Part shown: piece after piece, positions 33,370 through 42,091 of the stretch | How the letters are laid out: each line of letters begins with the position of its first letter | Position numbering within the stretch: position 1 is the first letter of the stretch | Source of the DNA: Lishizhenia sp965656535 | Lineage (GTDB): Bacteria; Bacteroidota; Bacteroidia; Flavobacteriales_D; Crocinitomicaceae | Length of the DNA: 64,000 nucleotides | Assembly (NCBI GenBank): GCA_965656535.1 | Contig: CBFHKX010000004.1 | Coordinates: 200,328 to 264,327, forward strand | Direction of reading: 5' to 3' | Notes under the pieces: model-generated | Told to the model about the DNA's origin: nothing | The model's database searches: none | What the model saw: only the letters and a program-made list of their open reading frames with translations | Position numbers and translations under genes: made by a program

Positions 33370-35166
33370 ATGAACACAATGAAGAACTTTTTTTATACGT
33401 CGTTACTTTTTATCTTTTCGTTAGTAACCTATGCACAATCTGTAAACTACCATCTTACAATGCCAATGCCTCAAAACCATTACTTTGAGGTTGAAATGAA
33501 TTTAAATGATTTTGAAGGCGATTATATAGACATTCAAATGCCAATTTGGGCGCCGGGTTCTTATTTAGCTAGAGAATTTGCTAGACACGTAAACTTGGTG
33601 AAAGCAAAAGACGGTAGCGGAAAAGAGTTAGAAGTTTATAAACGCAATAAAAATACTTGGAGAATAGAAAAGGGGAGCGCTAAAGAAGTGAAAGTAAATT
33701 ATGAGGTGTATGCTTTTGAACTTTCTGTTAGAACTTCTTTCTTAGACTTAACGCATGGATATGTAAACGGATCTAGCATATTCATGTATCCAGAAAACCA
33801 TAAAAATCTAAGTGGAGAACTTCAAATAACTCCTCACCAAAGCTTTAAAAAAATAAGTACAGCTTTACCAACAAAAGGAGAAGGTTTAGCAAATGAAAAT
33901 AACAGTAAGGTTTTTACTTTTGAAAATTACGACCACCTAGCAGATTCTCCTATCGAAATCGGAAACCAAGAAACATTTACTTTTGATGCTGCGGGCGTAA
34001 AACATACAGTTGCAATGTACGGCGTAGGTAATTATGATATTCCAACATTGAAAAAAGACATGGCTGCTGTAGTTGAAAGCGCAACAAATGTTTTTAATGA
34101 AAATCCGAACAAAGAATATTTATTTATTATACACAACGTTGTAAACGGAGGTGGAGGTTTAGAACACTGCGCTTCTACAACGCTGAGTGTAAATAGATGG
34201 ACCTACGAAGGAAGCGCTTATCTTGGTTTTTTATCCTTAGTAGCACACGAGTATTTCCACCTTTGGAATGTGAAACGCATTCGACCAGTAGAACTAGGTC
34301 CGTTTAATTATAATGAAGAAAACTACACTTCTTTATTATGGGTAATGGAAGGTTTTACTTCTTATTACGACGAGTTATTACTTAGAAGAGCTGGTTTTTA
34401 CAGTGAAGATGAGTATTTAAGTAAATTAAAATCTACTTTAAATTACGTAGAAGGTTCTGTTGGTAACAAAATTCAACCTGTTGCCCACGCGAGTTATGAT
34501 GCTTGGATTAAAGCTTATCGTTCGAATGAAAATAGTTCTAATACCACGGTTTCTTACTATCCAAAAGGACAATTGTTAGCGTCTGTTATTGATGCAATGA
34601 TTATTAAAACGTACAAAGGGAAAAAGTCGTTAGATGATTTTATGCGTGTCTTATGGAATAAATACTACAAAGAGCTAAACAGAGGTTTTTCAGAAGATGA
34701 GTTCCAACAAGAATTAGAATCTTTCTTGAAAATGGATTTAAATGCATTTTTTAGAGATTACATTTTTGGTGTTAAAACAATACCTTACAATGCATATTTT
34801 TCTGAAGTTGGCTTAGAAGTGAAAGATATCAGCACCGCAAAGCCTTCTTTTGGAGCATCTGTTTCAGGCAGTAACGGAAATGTTATAGTTAGAAGAGTAA
34901 GAGCAAATAGTGCTGCAGAAGAAGCAGGGTTAAGCGTGAATGACGAAATTATTTCTTTCAATGGCTTTAGGGTAGATGCTACAAGCTTTAATCAGTATGT
35001 AGACGGCTTAAAGTCGAATGAAGCTTTTACATTAATTATATCCAGAGATGATATTTTGATGGTACTTGAGCCAAAAATGGGAGAGTATAAACAAGATACC
35101 TATGATTTTGAACTAGATACAAACGAGAAATCGCTAGCACGCTATTGGTTAAGAACAGATAATTAG
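33370..35166 (+). CDS. M61 family (glycyl-aminopeptidase-like) metallopeptidase with PDZ domain
   Basis: A 598-residue secreted peptidase. The start is ATG 33370 (or 33379), giving a signal peptide ending TYAQ; an in-frame TTG at 33355 is less likely. The N-terminal beta domain is followed by the zinc site VAHEYFHLWNVKR (HExxH at about residue 293) with the third ligand Glu in VMEGFTSYYDE, and a C-terminal PDZ domain (about 505-580; SAAEEAGLSVNDEI). It probably trims peptides in the periplasm. The Asp-box protein follows after one base, so the two form an operon. Confidence 0.9.
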   Translation: MNTMKNFFYTSLLFIFSLVTYAQSVNYHLTMPMPQNHYFEVEMNLNDFEGDYIDIQMPIWAPGSYLAREFARHVNLVKAKDGSGKELEVYKRNKNTWRIEKGSAKEVKVNYEVYAFELSVRTSFLDLTHGYVNGSSIFMYPENHKNLSGELQITPHQSFKKISTALPTKGEGLANENNSKVFTFENYDHLADSPIEIGNQETFTFDAAGVKHTVAMYGVGNYDIPTLKKDMAAVVESATNVFNENPNKEYLFIIHNVVNGGGGLEHCASTTLSVNRWTYEGSAYLGFLSLVAHEYFHLWNVKRIRPVELGPFNYNEENYTSLLWVMEGFTSYYDELLLRRAGFYSEDEYLSKLKSTLNYVEGSVGNKIQPVAHASYDAWIKAYRSNENSSNTTVSYYPKGQLLASVIDAMIIKTYKGKKSLDDFMRVLWNKYYKELNRGFSEDEFQQELESFLKMDLNAFFRDYIFGVKTIPYNAYFSEVGLEVKDISTAKPSFGASVSGSNGNVIVRRVRANSAAEEAGLSVNDEIISFNGFRVDATSFNQYVDGLKSNEAFTLIISRDDILMVLEPKMGEYKQDTYDFELDTNEKSLARYWLRTDN

Positions 35167-35167
35167 A

Positions 35168-36469
35168 ATGAAGTATTTATATATATTATTTTTAAAAGGG
35201 ATGCTGGTTGTCCCTTTTTTTGTATGCGGACAACCCTTTAAAAATGTTCAATTACCAAAGCCTGTTTTAGCTACTTATCCGTTTTCGCAAGTAGAACCGA
35301 GTATAGCTATTCATCCTAATAGAAAAAGAAGAATGGTTGCGGGGTCTGTTATGAACGACTATTACTATTCAAAAAATGGAGGAAAATCATGGAAAGCAAA
35401 ATCTCTCATGTCGCCCTCTTATGGCGTTGGTGGAGATCCTGTTCTTCACATAGATAAGAATGGAAAAGTACATTATTTTCACTTGAGTAATCCTCCGGGT
35501 GGACAATGGTTGGATAGAATTGTTTGTCAGTCTTCAAATACAATTCAGGGTAATTTTAACGACGGAACTTTCCCAGCCCCAAACATACCAAAGGTACAAG
35601 ATAAACATTGGGTTGCAGAACATCCAACAAAGAATGAACTGTATTTAACTTGGACACAGTTTGATGCATATGATTCTAGTAACCCAACAGATTCTTCGCA
35701 CATAGTCTTTTCAAAGTCTACAGATGGAGGACAATCATGGAGCGATCCAAAGCGTATTTCTATCCGTGGTGGAGATTGTTTGGATGGAGATAATACCGTA
35801 GAAGGCGCTGTACCTACTGTTGATAATGATGGTAATCTTTATGTTATCTGGACAGGTCCGCATGGCCTAGTAATGAATAAATCTGAGGATGGCGGAGAAA
35901 CGTGGTTAAACAAAGAAATAGAAATTGCGAATCAACCAGAAGGCTGGGCAATAGATATACCGGGTGTTAATAGGTGTAATGGACTTCCAATATTAACATG
36001 TTCAAGAAAAACAAATACCTTGTTTATCAATTGGTCAGATCAAAGAAATGGTTTGGATAATACAGATATATTCATGTCTAAATCTACTGATGGTGGTTTT
36101 ACTTGGACTGCACCCAAAAGGGTCAATCAAGATAGTACTAAAACGCATCAGTTTTTTACATGGATGACGATAGACCAGAGTTCAGGATATATTTATTTTG
36201 TTTATTTCGATAGATCTAATTATGAAGATAATCAAACAGATGTAGTTTTGGCTGTTTCTAAAGATGAGGGAGAAACTTTTACAGCGTATACCATTAGTGA
36301 ATCTCCATTTGTTCCAAGTGAGGCTATATTTTTTGGAGATTATAACAATATCGCAGCTGTCAAAGGGGTTGTTCGACCGATTTGGCCAAGAATGGATAAT
36401 GGTCAAATAACACTTTGGACAGCTTTGATTAAAGAAAAGCAGTTAAAACCCGAATTCATAAAGAAATAA
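35168..36469 (+). CDS. Secreted Asp-box (BNR) beta-propeller protein, sialidase-like
   Basis: A 433-residue protein with an N-terminal signal (YILFLKGMLVVPFFVCGQ) and five Asp-box-like repeats: SKNGGKSW, STDGGQSW, SEDGGETW, STDGGFTW and the degenerate SKDEGETF. These mark a six-bladed propeller as in sialidases. The arginine triad and nucleophile tyrosine of true sialidases are not evident, so enzymatic activity is uncertain; many such proteins are structural or bind glycans. It is translated right after the M61 peptidase. Confidence 0.8.
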   Translation: MKYLYILFLKGMLVVPFFVCGQPFKNVQLPKPVLATYPFSQVEPSIAIHPNRKRRMVAGSVMNDYYYSKNGGKSWKAKSLMSPSYGVGGDPVLHIDKNGKVHYFHLSNPPGGQWLDRIVCQSSNTIQGNFNDGTFPAPNIPKVQDKHWVAEHPTKNELYLTWTQFDAYDSSNPTDSSHIVFSKSTDGGQSWSDPKRISIRGGDCLDGDNTVEGAVPTVDNDGNLYVIWTGPHGLVMNKSEDGGETWLNKEIEIANQPEGWAIDIPGVNRCNGLPILTCSRKTNTLFINWSDQRNGLDNTDIFMSKSTDGGFTWTAPKRVNQDSTKTHQFFTWMTIDQSSGYIYFVYFDRSNYEDNQTDVVLAVSKDEGETFTAYTISESPFVPSEAIFFGDYNNIAAVKGVVRPIWPRMDNGQITLWTALIKEKQLKPEFIKK

Positions 36470-36483
36470 AAAAATGCGTTGCT

Positions 36484-37260
36484 TTATTCGTTGTGACCGA
36501 AAATCTCACTTTCTTTAACTGTATTTATGGTAGAATTTATAGGTGAGTAAATTTTGTATGAATTTTCCGAAATACCTACTATGCTGCCCATTACTTTTAA
36601 TCCGTAATAATCCTCAAAAATAACTTGGTCGTCTATGCCATACGCCTTGCTGTTTTTGAATTTTTTAATGAAATACAATTTATCTGTATTTGATTTAACA
36701 TATTTTATTGAACCGGTTTCATCGTGCACTTCAAGAACAATATACTCTTCGTTAATTTCTATGATTTTTCCAGTTTTATCGTGTTTTTTAGAATAGAAAA
36801 CCAGATCATTCATTGAAAACGCAGTACTAAGATTAGTGTTTTCTTCCTTGTGCTGGTTCAGATCTTGAACTACTAAATCATGATGATTAATTCTTGGTAT
36901 TTGGTCAAACGCTATAAACTCTGGCGTATTGAAATCAATAATGTCTGCCGAAATCGTGGCTGTTTGTTTTACCCAAAATAAGAATAGTTTAATTTTAAAG
37001 TCTACCGTAACATTTGCCAGAGCTTGTCCATCTTTCAATGCTGTCTGTGCGTAAAGGTTCTTTTTCGCATCCATTACTAATCCATCTGAAGAAAAGAAAC
37101 TGATTCCAAAAAAGTATCGAGCAGACGCAGAACCGGTAGCTAACCCAACTGTTCTAAAATTAGCATTTGTTATTGATGCATTACCCGTCATACTTCCTCC
37201 TTTGTAAAAAGAACAAGAGCTAAATAAACAGAATAGTAGTAAAAAACTGTAGGCTTTCAT
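36484..37260 (-). CDS. DUF6567-type lipoprotein with an extra C-terminal domain
   Basis: A 258-residue protein with a lipoprotein signal (LLLFCLFSSC). Residues about 25-115 (GNASITNANF ... KDGQALANVTVDFK ... ISADIIDF) match the DUF6567 lipoprotein pattern of Bacteroidota. The second half (about 140-255) adds a repeated small beta motif (LVFYSKKHDKTGKIIEI ... DQVIFEDYYGLKVMGSIVGI), which is not usual for the family and looks like two SH3/KOW-like units. The 279 bp up to trxA hold no further gene. Confidence 0.7.
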   Translation of the reverse strand: MKAYSFLLLFCLFSSCSFYKGGSMTGNASITNANFRTVGLATGSASARYFFGISFFSSDGLVMDAKKNLYAQTALKDGQALANVTVDFKIKLFLFWVKQTATISADIIDFNTPEFIAFDQIPRINHHDLVVQDLNQHKEENTNLSTAFSMNDLVFYSKKHDKTGKIIEINEEYIVLEVHDETGSIKYVKSNTDKLYFIKKFKNSKAYGIDDQVIFEDYYGLKVMGSIVGISENSYKIYSPINSTINTVKESEIFGHNE

Positions 37261-37539
37261 ATTTTTAAGTTATTTATTGCTAGTGTGAATATAAAGATAG
37301 AACTTTTTCTTTCTAAGTATAGGCGTCTATCATTTTTAGGTAGAGTTAGATCTATTTTTTTTGAAAAAAAAAGTAAGGGTTTGGAACAAAATGCGACAAA
37401 GCATTGTTAGCAATTGAGTGCGAAAGTAACAGAGAAACTGCCAAGTTGTCGTATAAAAATAAATGGCAAAAATTTTGGTGTGTAGGGTGGAAGAGTTACT
37501 TTTAAACTCAGGAAAATAAAAATATTAAAAATTAATAAG

Positions 37540-37857
37540 ATGGCAGTAGAAATTACAGATGCAAACTTCGAGGAAGTAGTAATGAATTCAGATAAACCAG
37601 TTGTGGTTGACTTTTGGGCAGAATGGTGTGGACCATGTAGAATGGTTGGTCCAATCATTGACGAAATGCATACAGAGTACGATGGAAAAGCAATTATCGG
37701 TAAAGTAAACGTAGATCAAAACCCAGGAGTTTCTGCTAAGTTTGGTGTGCGTAACATTCCAACTATCTTATTTATTAAAGGTGGAGAAGTAGCAGATAAA
37801 TCAGTAGGAGCTGTTCCAAAAGGACAATTGACTTCTAAATTAGATGCGATTATCTAA
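37540..37857 (+). CDS. trxA: Thioredoxin
   Basis: A 105-residue thioredoxin with the canonical active site WCGPCR (Cys30, Cys33), the buried Asp in VVVDFWAEWC and the cis-proline loop VRNIPTILF. It reduces cytosolic disulfides with electrons from thioredoxin reductase, which is not in the window. It is monocistronic, with its own terminator. Confidence 0.97.
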   Translation: MAVEITDANFEEVVMNSDKPVVVDFWAEWCGPCRMVGPIIDEMHTEYDGKAIIGKVNVDQNPGVSAKFGVRNIPTILFIKGGEVADKSVGAVPKGQLTSKLDAII

Positions 37858-37881
37858 TTAAGGTAAAAGTTTATAAAGGAG

Positions 37882-37914
37882 AATCCCAAGGTAATTTTAC
37901 TTTGGGATTTTTTT
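37882..37914 (+). terminator. Intrinsic terminator of trxA
   Basis: AATCCCAAGGTAA pairs with TTACTTTGGGATT (one G-U pair) and runs into TTTTTTT, 25 bp after the trxA stop. Confidence 0.8.
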
Positions 37915-37938
37915 GTATCTTTAAGTGAAACTTTTACA

Positions 37939-38622
37939 ATGAACCAATCTATTAAACTATGGGCGGAAGACGATCGCCCGCGCGAAAAATTATTATTAAA
38001 AGGAAAGTCGAGCCTGAGTAATTCTGAGCTGATGGCTATTTTGTTAGGCTCGGGAACCCGAGAGAAGTCGGCAGTTGATCTTGCTCAAGAAATTTTAAAT
38101 ACAAAAGAAAATTCGCTCTATGAACTTGGTAAAATGTCTGTAGGAGAATTGGAAGCCTTTAAAGGAATTGGAGAAGCCAAAGCCATTAAGTTAATTGCAG
38201 CCATTGAGCTAGGAAGAAGAAGAAATACAGAACCTCAACCTAAAGCGAAAACGGTAAGATCGAGTAAAACGGCTTATGATATTTTAAAGCCCGCTTTTTT
38301 AGATTTAAGTCATGAAGAATTTCATATCTTGGCTTTAAACCGTGCAAATCATGTAATTGCAAGTTTATGTGTATCAAAAGGAGGAATGTTTGGCACAGTT
38401 GCAGATGGTAAAGTCATTTTTAAAACCCTGATTGATTTGAAAGCATGCGGATGTATTCTTGCCCATAATCATCCATCAGGAAATTTAAAACCCAGCGAAC
38501 AAGACTTAAGGTTAACAAAAAAAATGAAAGAATTTGGTGCACTCGTAGAAATTAGTATTCTCGACCATCTTATTTTTACAGATTCGGGATATTTGAGCTT
38601 CCAAGACGAAGGTTTAATGTAA
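37939..38622 (+). CDS. radC: RadC-family JAB-domain protein
   Basis: A 227-residue protein with an N-terminal helix-hairpin-helix part (ELEAFKGIGEAKAIKLIAA, about 72-90) and a C-terminal JAB/MPN metalloprotease-like domain with AHNHPSGNLKPSEQD (about 175-189), holding the zinc ligands His, His and Asp. The family is widespread; despite the name a repair function has been disputed. Single gene with its own start just after the trxA terminator. Confidence 0.93.
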   Translation: MNQSIKLWAEDDRPREKLLLKGKSSLSNSELMAILLGSGTREKSAVDLAQEILNTKENSLYELGKMSVGELEAFKGIGEAKAIKLIAAIELGRRRNTEPQPKAKTVRSSKTAYDILKPAFLDLSHEEFHILALNRANHVIASLCVSKGGMFGTVADGKVIFKTLIDLKACGCILAHNHPSGNLKPSEQDLRLTKKMKEFGALVEISILDHLIFTDSGYLSFQDEGLM

Positions 38623-38679
38623 AACAGACGCTAACTAAACAGATATTTCTATTTTTGAAGTCTTAGATAAATCTCAACA

Positions 38680-39828
38680 ATGAAAAAGATCATTTCAATT
38701 ATTGGTGCGCGTCCACAAATTATTAAATCTGCAGCAATTAGCAGAGCTATTGCCAATCATTATGCAGATGCATTAAAAGAAATTGTTGTGCATACTGGTC
38801 AGCACTACGACACCAATATGTCGGATATATTTTTTGGAGAGATGAACATACCAAAACCACAGTATAATTTAGCGGTTGGGTCAGGCTCTCATGCAACACA
38901 AACGGCAGAAATGTTAGTGCGTTTAGAAGAGGTGGTAAACGCAGAAAAACCCGATGCGTTATTAGTTTACGGAGATACAAATTCTACCTTGGCAGGAGCA
39001 ACTGTAGCAAGTAAACTAGGAATTCCAGTAATTCATATAGAAGCTGGACTTCGCTCTTTCAATAAATCTATGCCAGAAGAGATAAATCGCATTGTATGTG
39101 ATCATTTATCTACTTTGTTGTTCTCTCCAACGCAAACAGGAGTAGATAACTTAAAAAGAGAAGGATTTTTGCATAAAGAAGATAGAAAAACATCTCCCGA
39201 TAACCCAAAAGTATTTCTCTGTGGTGATATAATGTACGACAACAGTATGTACTTTTCTACTTTGGCAGATGAAAAAGCAACTGTTTTACAAGAGAATAAC
39301 TTAGAAAAAGATAACTTTTACCTTTGCACAATTCACAGAGGAGACAATACAGATAATCCAGAAAATTTAACGGCCATATTTGAAGCGCTGTTAGAAATTA
39401 GTACACAAGATAAAGATGCAAAAATTGTTTTGCCTTTGCACCCAAGAACCAAGAAGTGTATTGAGCAATTAGAGAACGAAACATTGAAAAAAACAATCTT
39501 TAATCACCAACAATTAATGATTATAGAACCCGTTTCGTTTTTCAATATAATTGCACTGGAAAAGAATTGTAAAATGGTTATTACTGATAGTGGAGGACTT
39601 CAAAAAGAAGCTTTTTTCTTTAAGAAACCCTGCGTCATTTTACGTCCAGAAACAGAATGGGTAGAAATTGTAGAAAACGGAAATGCTAAAATTGTAAATG
39701 CGGATAAGGCAAAAATACTTGATGCAGTTACTTACTTTAATACAAATACAGACTTTACCTATCCTGCGTTTTATGGAGATGCAAAAGCTGCAGAATTCAT
39801 TTGTTCAGAAATACTGAAGTTGTTTTGA
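38680..39828 (+). CDS. wecB: UDP-N-acetylglucosamine 2-epimerase (non-hydrolysing)
   Basis: A 382-residue GT-B-fold enzyme that makes UDP-N-acetylmannosamine for surface glycans. Visible are GARPQIIKSAAISRAI at the N-terminus, HTGQHYDTNMSDIFF, HIEAGLRSFNKSMPEEINR and TDSGGLQKEAFFF, all characteristic of WecB. Its TGA overlaps the TTG start of the deacetylase-like gene (TTGA), and a GSCFA protein follows: a three-gene polysaccharide operon. A -7-like TATTTTTG lies at 38650-38657. Confidence 0.94.
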   Translation: MKKIISIIGARPQIIKSAAISRAIANHYADALKEIVVHTGQHYDTNMSDIFFGEMNIPKPQYNLAVGSGSHATQTAEMLVRLEEVVNAEKPDALLVYGDTNSTLAGATVASKLGIPVIHIEAGLRSFNKSMPEEINRIVCDHLSTLLFSPTQTGVDNLKREGFLHKEDRKTSPDNPKVFLCGDIMYDNSMYFSTLADEKATVLQENNLEKDNFYLCTIHRGDNTDNPENLTAIFEALLEISTQDKDAKIVLPLHPRTKKCIEQLENETLKKTIFNHQQLMIIEPVSFFNIIALEKNCKMVITDSGGLQKEAFFFKKPCVILRPETEWVEIVENGNAKIVNADKAKILDAVTYFNTNTDFTYPAFYGDAKAAEFICSEILKLF

Positions 39829-41123
39829 TACTTATTTTTGTTGACTATATCACAGAAAGACAAATCTTTACATTTGATTTCATTTTTAAAAGAAATGGAA
39901 ATGATTATGAGTTAACAAATGATGTTGAACGTTTTGAAGCCTTTAAAGGTGATAAATTCAATTATTCTGATAAAGAATTCAACGCTGTTCTTCAATTTCC
40001 GCCAGCGCAATTACTATTCGAAGAAGATATAAAAGAAGAGATTGAAAAGAGTATTACACTTTTTAAATGGAGTAATACAGATTTTCTGTCTTTCTATACT
40101 ATTCCAGATCCTTTTGCATCTGTCTTTTATTTATTGTCGGATTACACCAACTATGTTCCGAAGAAAAGAGATGAACACAATAGAGCTATTTCAAAACACT
40201 CACTTTTGGCGAGATTTGATTGGTTAGAGAAGTGCAAGGCAGATGAATGGACATTAATTCTCTTAAAGTACCTGGATAAAAAGGGATTTCTTATTCAATT
40301 TCCAAACAAGCAACTAAAACTCCTTACAACCTTTGATATTGATAATACTTTCGCATATCGCTTTAAAGATGGCATACGCGGAAAACTATCTTTTTTTAAA
40401 GACTTAGTTCGATTCGATAGAAAGAGAATTGAGGAGAGAAGAGCAGTGCGTTCAGGTAAAATGATAGATCCTTATGATACGTTTAGCTATATGCAAACGC
40501 TACAGGATAAAGAGATAGGTGTTAAACTCTTTTACTTGGTAGGCGATTTTACAAAGTTTGATAGAAATATAAGTATGAAAGATGCTCGTCACCAACGTCA
40601 CATCAATCAATTATCACAAAATTTTGATATAGGCCTACATCCGAGTTATAAAAGTAATGCTAATTTATCTCAGTTAAAAGAAGAGAAAGCTAGGCTAAAT
40701 GAAGTTATAAAAAGAGAAATTTTTGAAAGTAGACAGCACTTCCTTAAATTAAACATTCCGCATACTTATAGAGATTTAATTAAGCTTGATATTACAAACG
40801 ATTATACAACAGGATATGCTGACGCCGTAGGATTTCGATTAGGTACGTCTAGAGCAGTACCTTTCTTTGATTTATTAAGAAATGAAATTACACCCTTAAC
40901 TTTACATCCATTTGCGTATATGGACGGAACGTTAAATCAGTATCTAAATCTTTCTGTAGTTGATGCCATTCAAAAGGTAAAAGATCTTTATGATGAGGCT
41001 GCAAAATATGGTGGCGAATTTATTTCTATATGGCACAATGAAACCATTGGGAATTATGGAAGTTGGAAAGGCTGGAGAACTGTTTTAGATGAAATGGTTA
41101 ATTACCACAAACAAAATGGTTAA
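39825..41123 (+). CDS. Polysaccharide deacetylase-like protein
   Basis: A 432-residue protein. The start taken is TTG 39825, overlapping the wecB stop, because homologues begin with a short beta strand like (M)ILIFVDYITERQIFTFDFIF; a TTG at 39801 is a worse fit. The first 150 residues form a domain seen before NodB-like domains in Bacteroidota. The second part has LTTFDIDNTFAYRFKDG, the NodB metal-site Asp-Asp region, DIGLHPSYKS with a metal His, and a late FISIWHNETIG. It probably removes acetyl groups from an exopolysaccharide or peptidoglycan-like substrate. Confidence 0.8.
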   Translation: MILIFVDYITERQIFTFDFIFKRNGNDYELTNDVERFEAFKGDKFNYSDKEFNAVLQFPPAQLLFEEDIKEEIEKSITLFKWSNTDFLSFYTIPDPFASVFYLLSDYTNYVPKKRDEHNRAISKHSLLARFDWLEKCKADEWTLILLKYLDKKGFLIQFPNKQLKLLTTFDIDNTFAYRFKDGIRGKLSFFKDLVRFDRKRIEERRAVRSGKMIDPYDTFSYMQTLQDKEIGVKLFYLVGDFTKFDRNISMKDARHQRHINQLSQNFDIGLHPSYKSNANLSQLKEEKARLNEVIKREIFESRQHFLKLNIPHTYRDLIKLDITNDYTTGYADAVGFRLGTSRAVPFFDLLRNEITPLTLHPFAYMDGTLNQYLNLSVVDAIQKVKDLYDEAAKYGGEFISIWHNETIGNYGSWKGWRTVLDEMVNYHKQNG

Positions 41124-41125
41124 AC

Positions 41126-42040
41126 GTGAAAGAAGATAATCTTAAAATACATACGTATAAAAGTAAATTTGCTTTTTTAGGCAGTTGCTTTTCTCAAAAT
41201 ATTCAAACTGCACTAGTTCAATCTGATTTTCAATCTCAAAGTAATCCTTTTGGTACACTTTTTAGTCCGAAAGCCATTGAGCAGTTTATCTTAAATGAAA
41301 ACAACATCTTGTTCTCTGAATCCGCTTTCATACAAAGAGAAAACATTGTGCTAAATTATCATGCAAATGCAAAGGTGTACGGATTAAATAAAAAAGCCTA
41401 TAGAACTACTTTAGAAGAGCTGAGGAATGCGTTTTTGAATTATCTAAAAACGGCAAATATTTTGTTTCTTACCTTCGGAACAGCTTGGGTTTATGAGGAA
41501 AAAAGCAGTTCAAATATCGTTGCCAATTGTCATAAAGTAAGCCAAATAAATTTTACAAAAAAAATGCTCGATGTTTCTGACATTGTTGCAGGTCAACTAA
41601 AGGTTATAGAAGAGTTGAAAAGGATAAACCCATCTTTGAACATTGTTTATACCGTTTCTCCTGTTAGACATAAAAAAGATGGTTTAGTTGAAAATAATAG
41701 GAGTAAGGCCAAACTATTTCAGTCGATCGAAGAATTAGAAAGAAAAGCGGGTGTTTCTTATTTTATGGCGTATGAATTAATTGTAGATGAGCTTAGAGAT
41801 TATAGGTTTTTTGAACCGGACGGCGTTCATCCCAATGCTTTAGCAATAAAAGCAGTTTCTAATTTATTTTTTGATCAATATTTAACTTCAGATACCTTAA
41901 AAATAAGGTTAGAGTTGTTAAAATACAAGCAACAATTGGCGCATAAACCAATTCATCCAGAATTACTTAGTGCAATAGAAACAAGGGAAAAAGTAAGGCA
42001 AGCGTACCTTTTGTTCAAGAAAGAAAACGGGATTAAATAA
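41126..42040 (+). CDS. GSCFA-domain protein (SGNH-like hydrolase)
   Basis: A 304-residue protein with the family signature LGSCFSQNI close to the N-terminus, NPFGTLFSPKAIEQFI, LTFGTAWVYE and a late FEPDGVHPNALA carrying the Asp/His pair of SGNH-type esterases. The Ser in GSCFS would be the nucleophile. The start is GTG 41126, 2 bp after the deacetylase stop. Together with the epimerase and deacetylase this suggests modification of acyl groups on a surface glycan. Confidence 0.85.
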   Translation: MKEDNLKIHTYKSKFAFLGSCFSQNIQTALVQSDFQSQSNPFGTLFSPKAIEQFILNENNILFSESAFIQRENIVLNYHANAKVYGLNKKAYRTTLEELRNAFLNYLKTANILFLTFGTAWVYEEKSSSNIVANCHKVSQINFTKKMLDVSDIVAGQLKVIEELKRINPSLNIVYTVSPVRHKKDGLVENNRSKAKLFQSIEELERKAGVSYFMAYELIVDELRDYRFFEPDGVHPNALAIKAVSNLFFDQYLTSDTLKIRLELLKYKQQLAHKPIHPELLSAIETREKVRQAYLLFKKENGIK

Positions 42041-42072
42041 AAAACGACTCTCTGCTAGGCAAAAGAGTCGTT
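42041..42072 (-). terminator. Terminator between GSCFA and the convergent membrane protein
   Basis: AACGACTCT pairs with AGAGTCGTT around a 12-nt loop. The T run is best on the minus strand, serving the gene that ends at 42092. Confidence 0.75.
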
Positions 42073-42091
42073 CTTCTATAGTTAAAATTAC

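Noticed and set aside
35168..36469. Asp-box protein as a confirmed sialidase
   Set aside because: The Asp boxes are clear, but the catalytic arginine triad and Tyr/Glu pair could not be identified.
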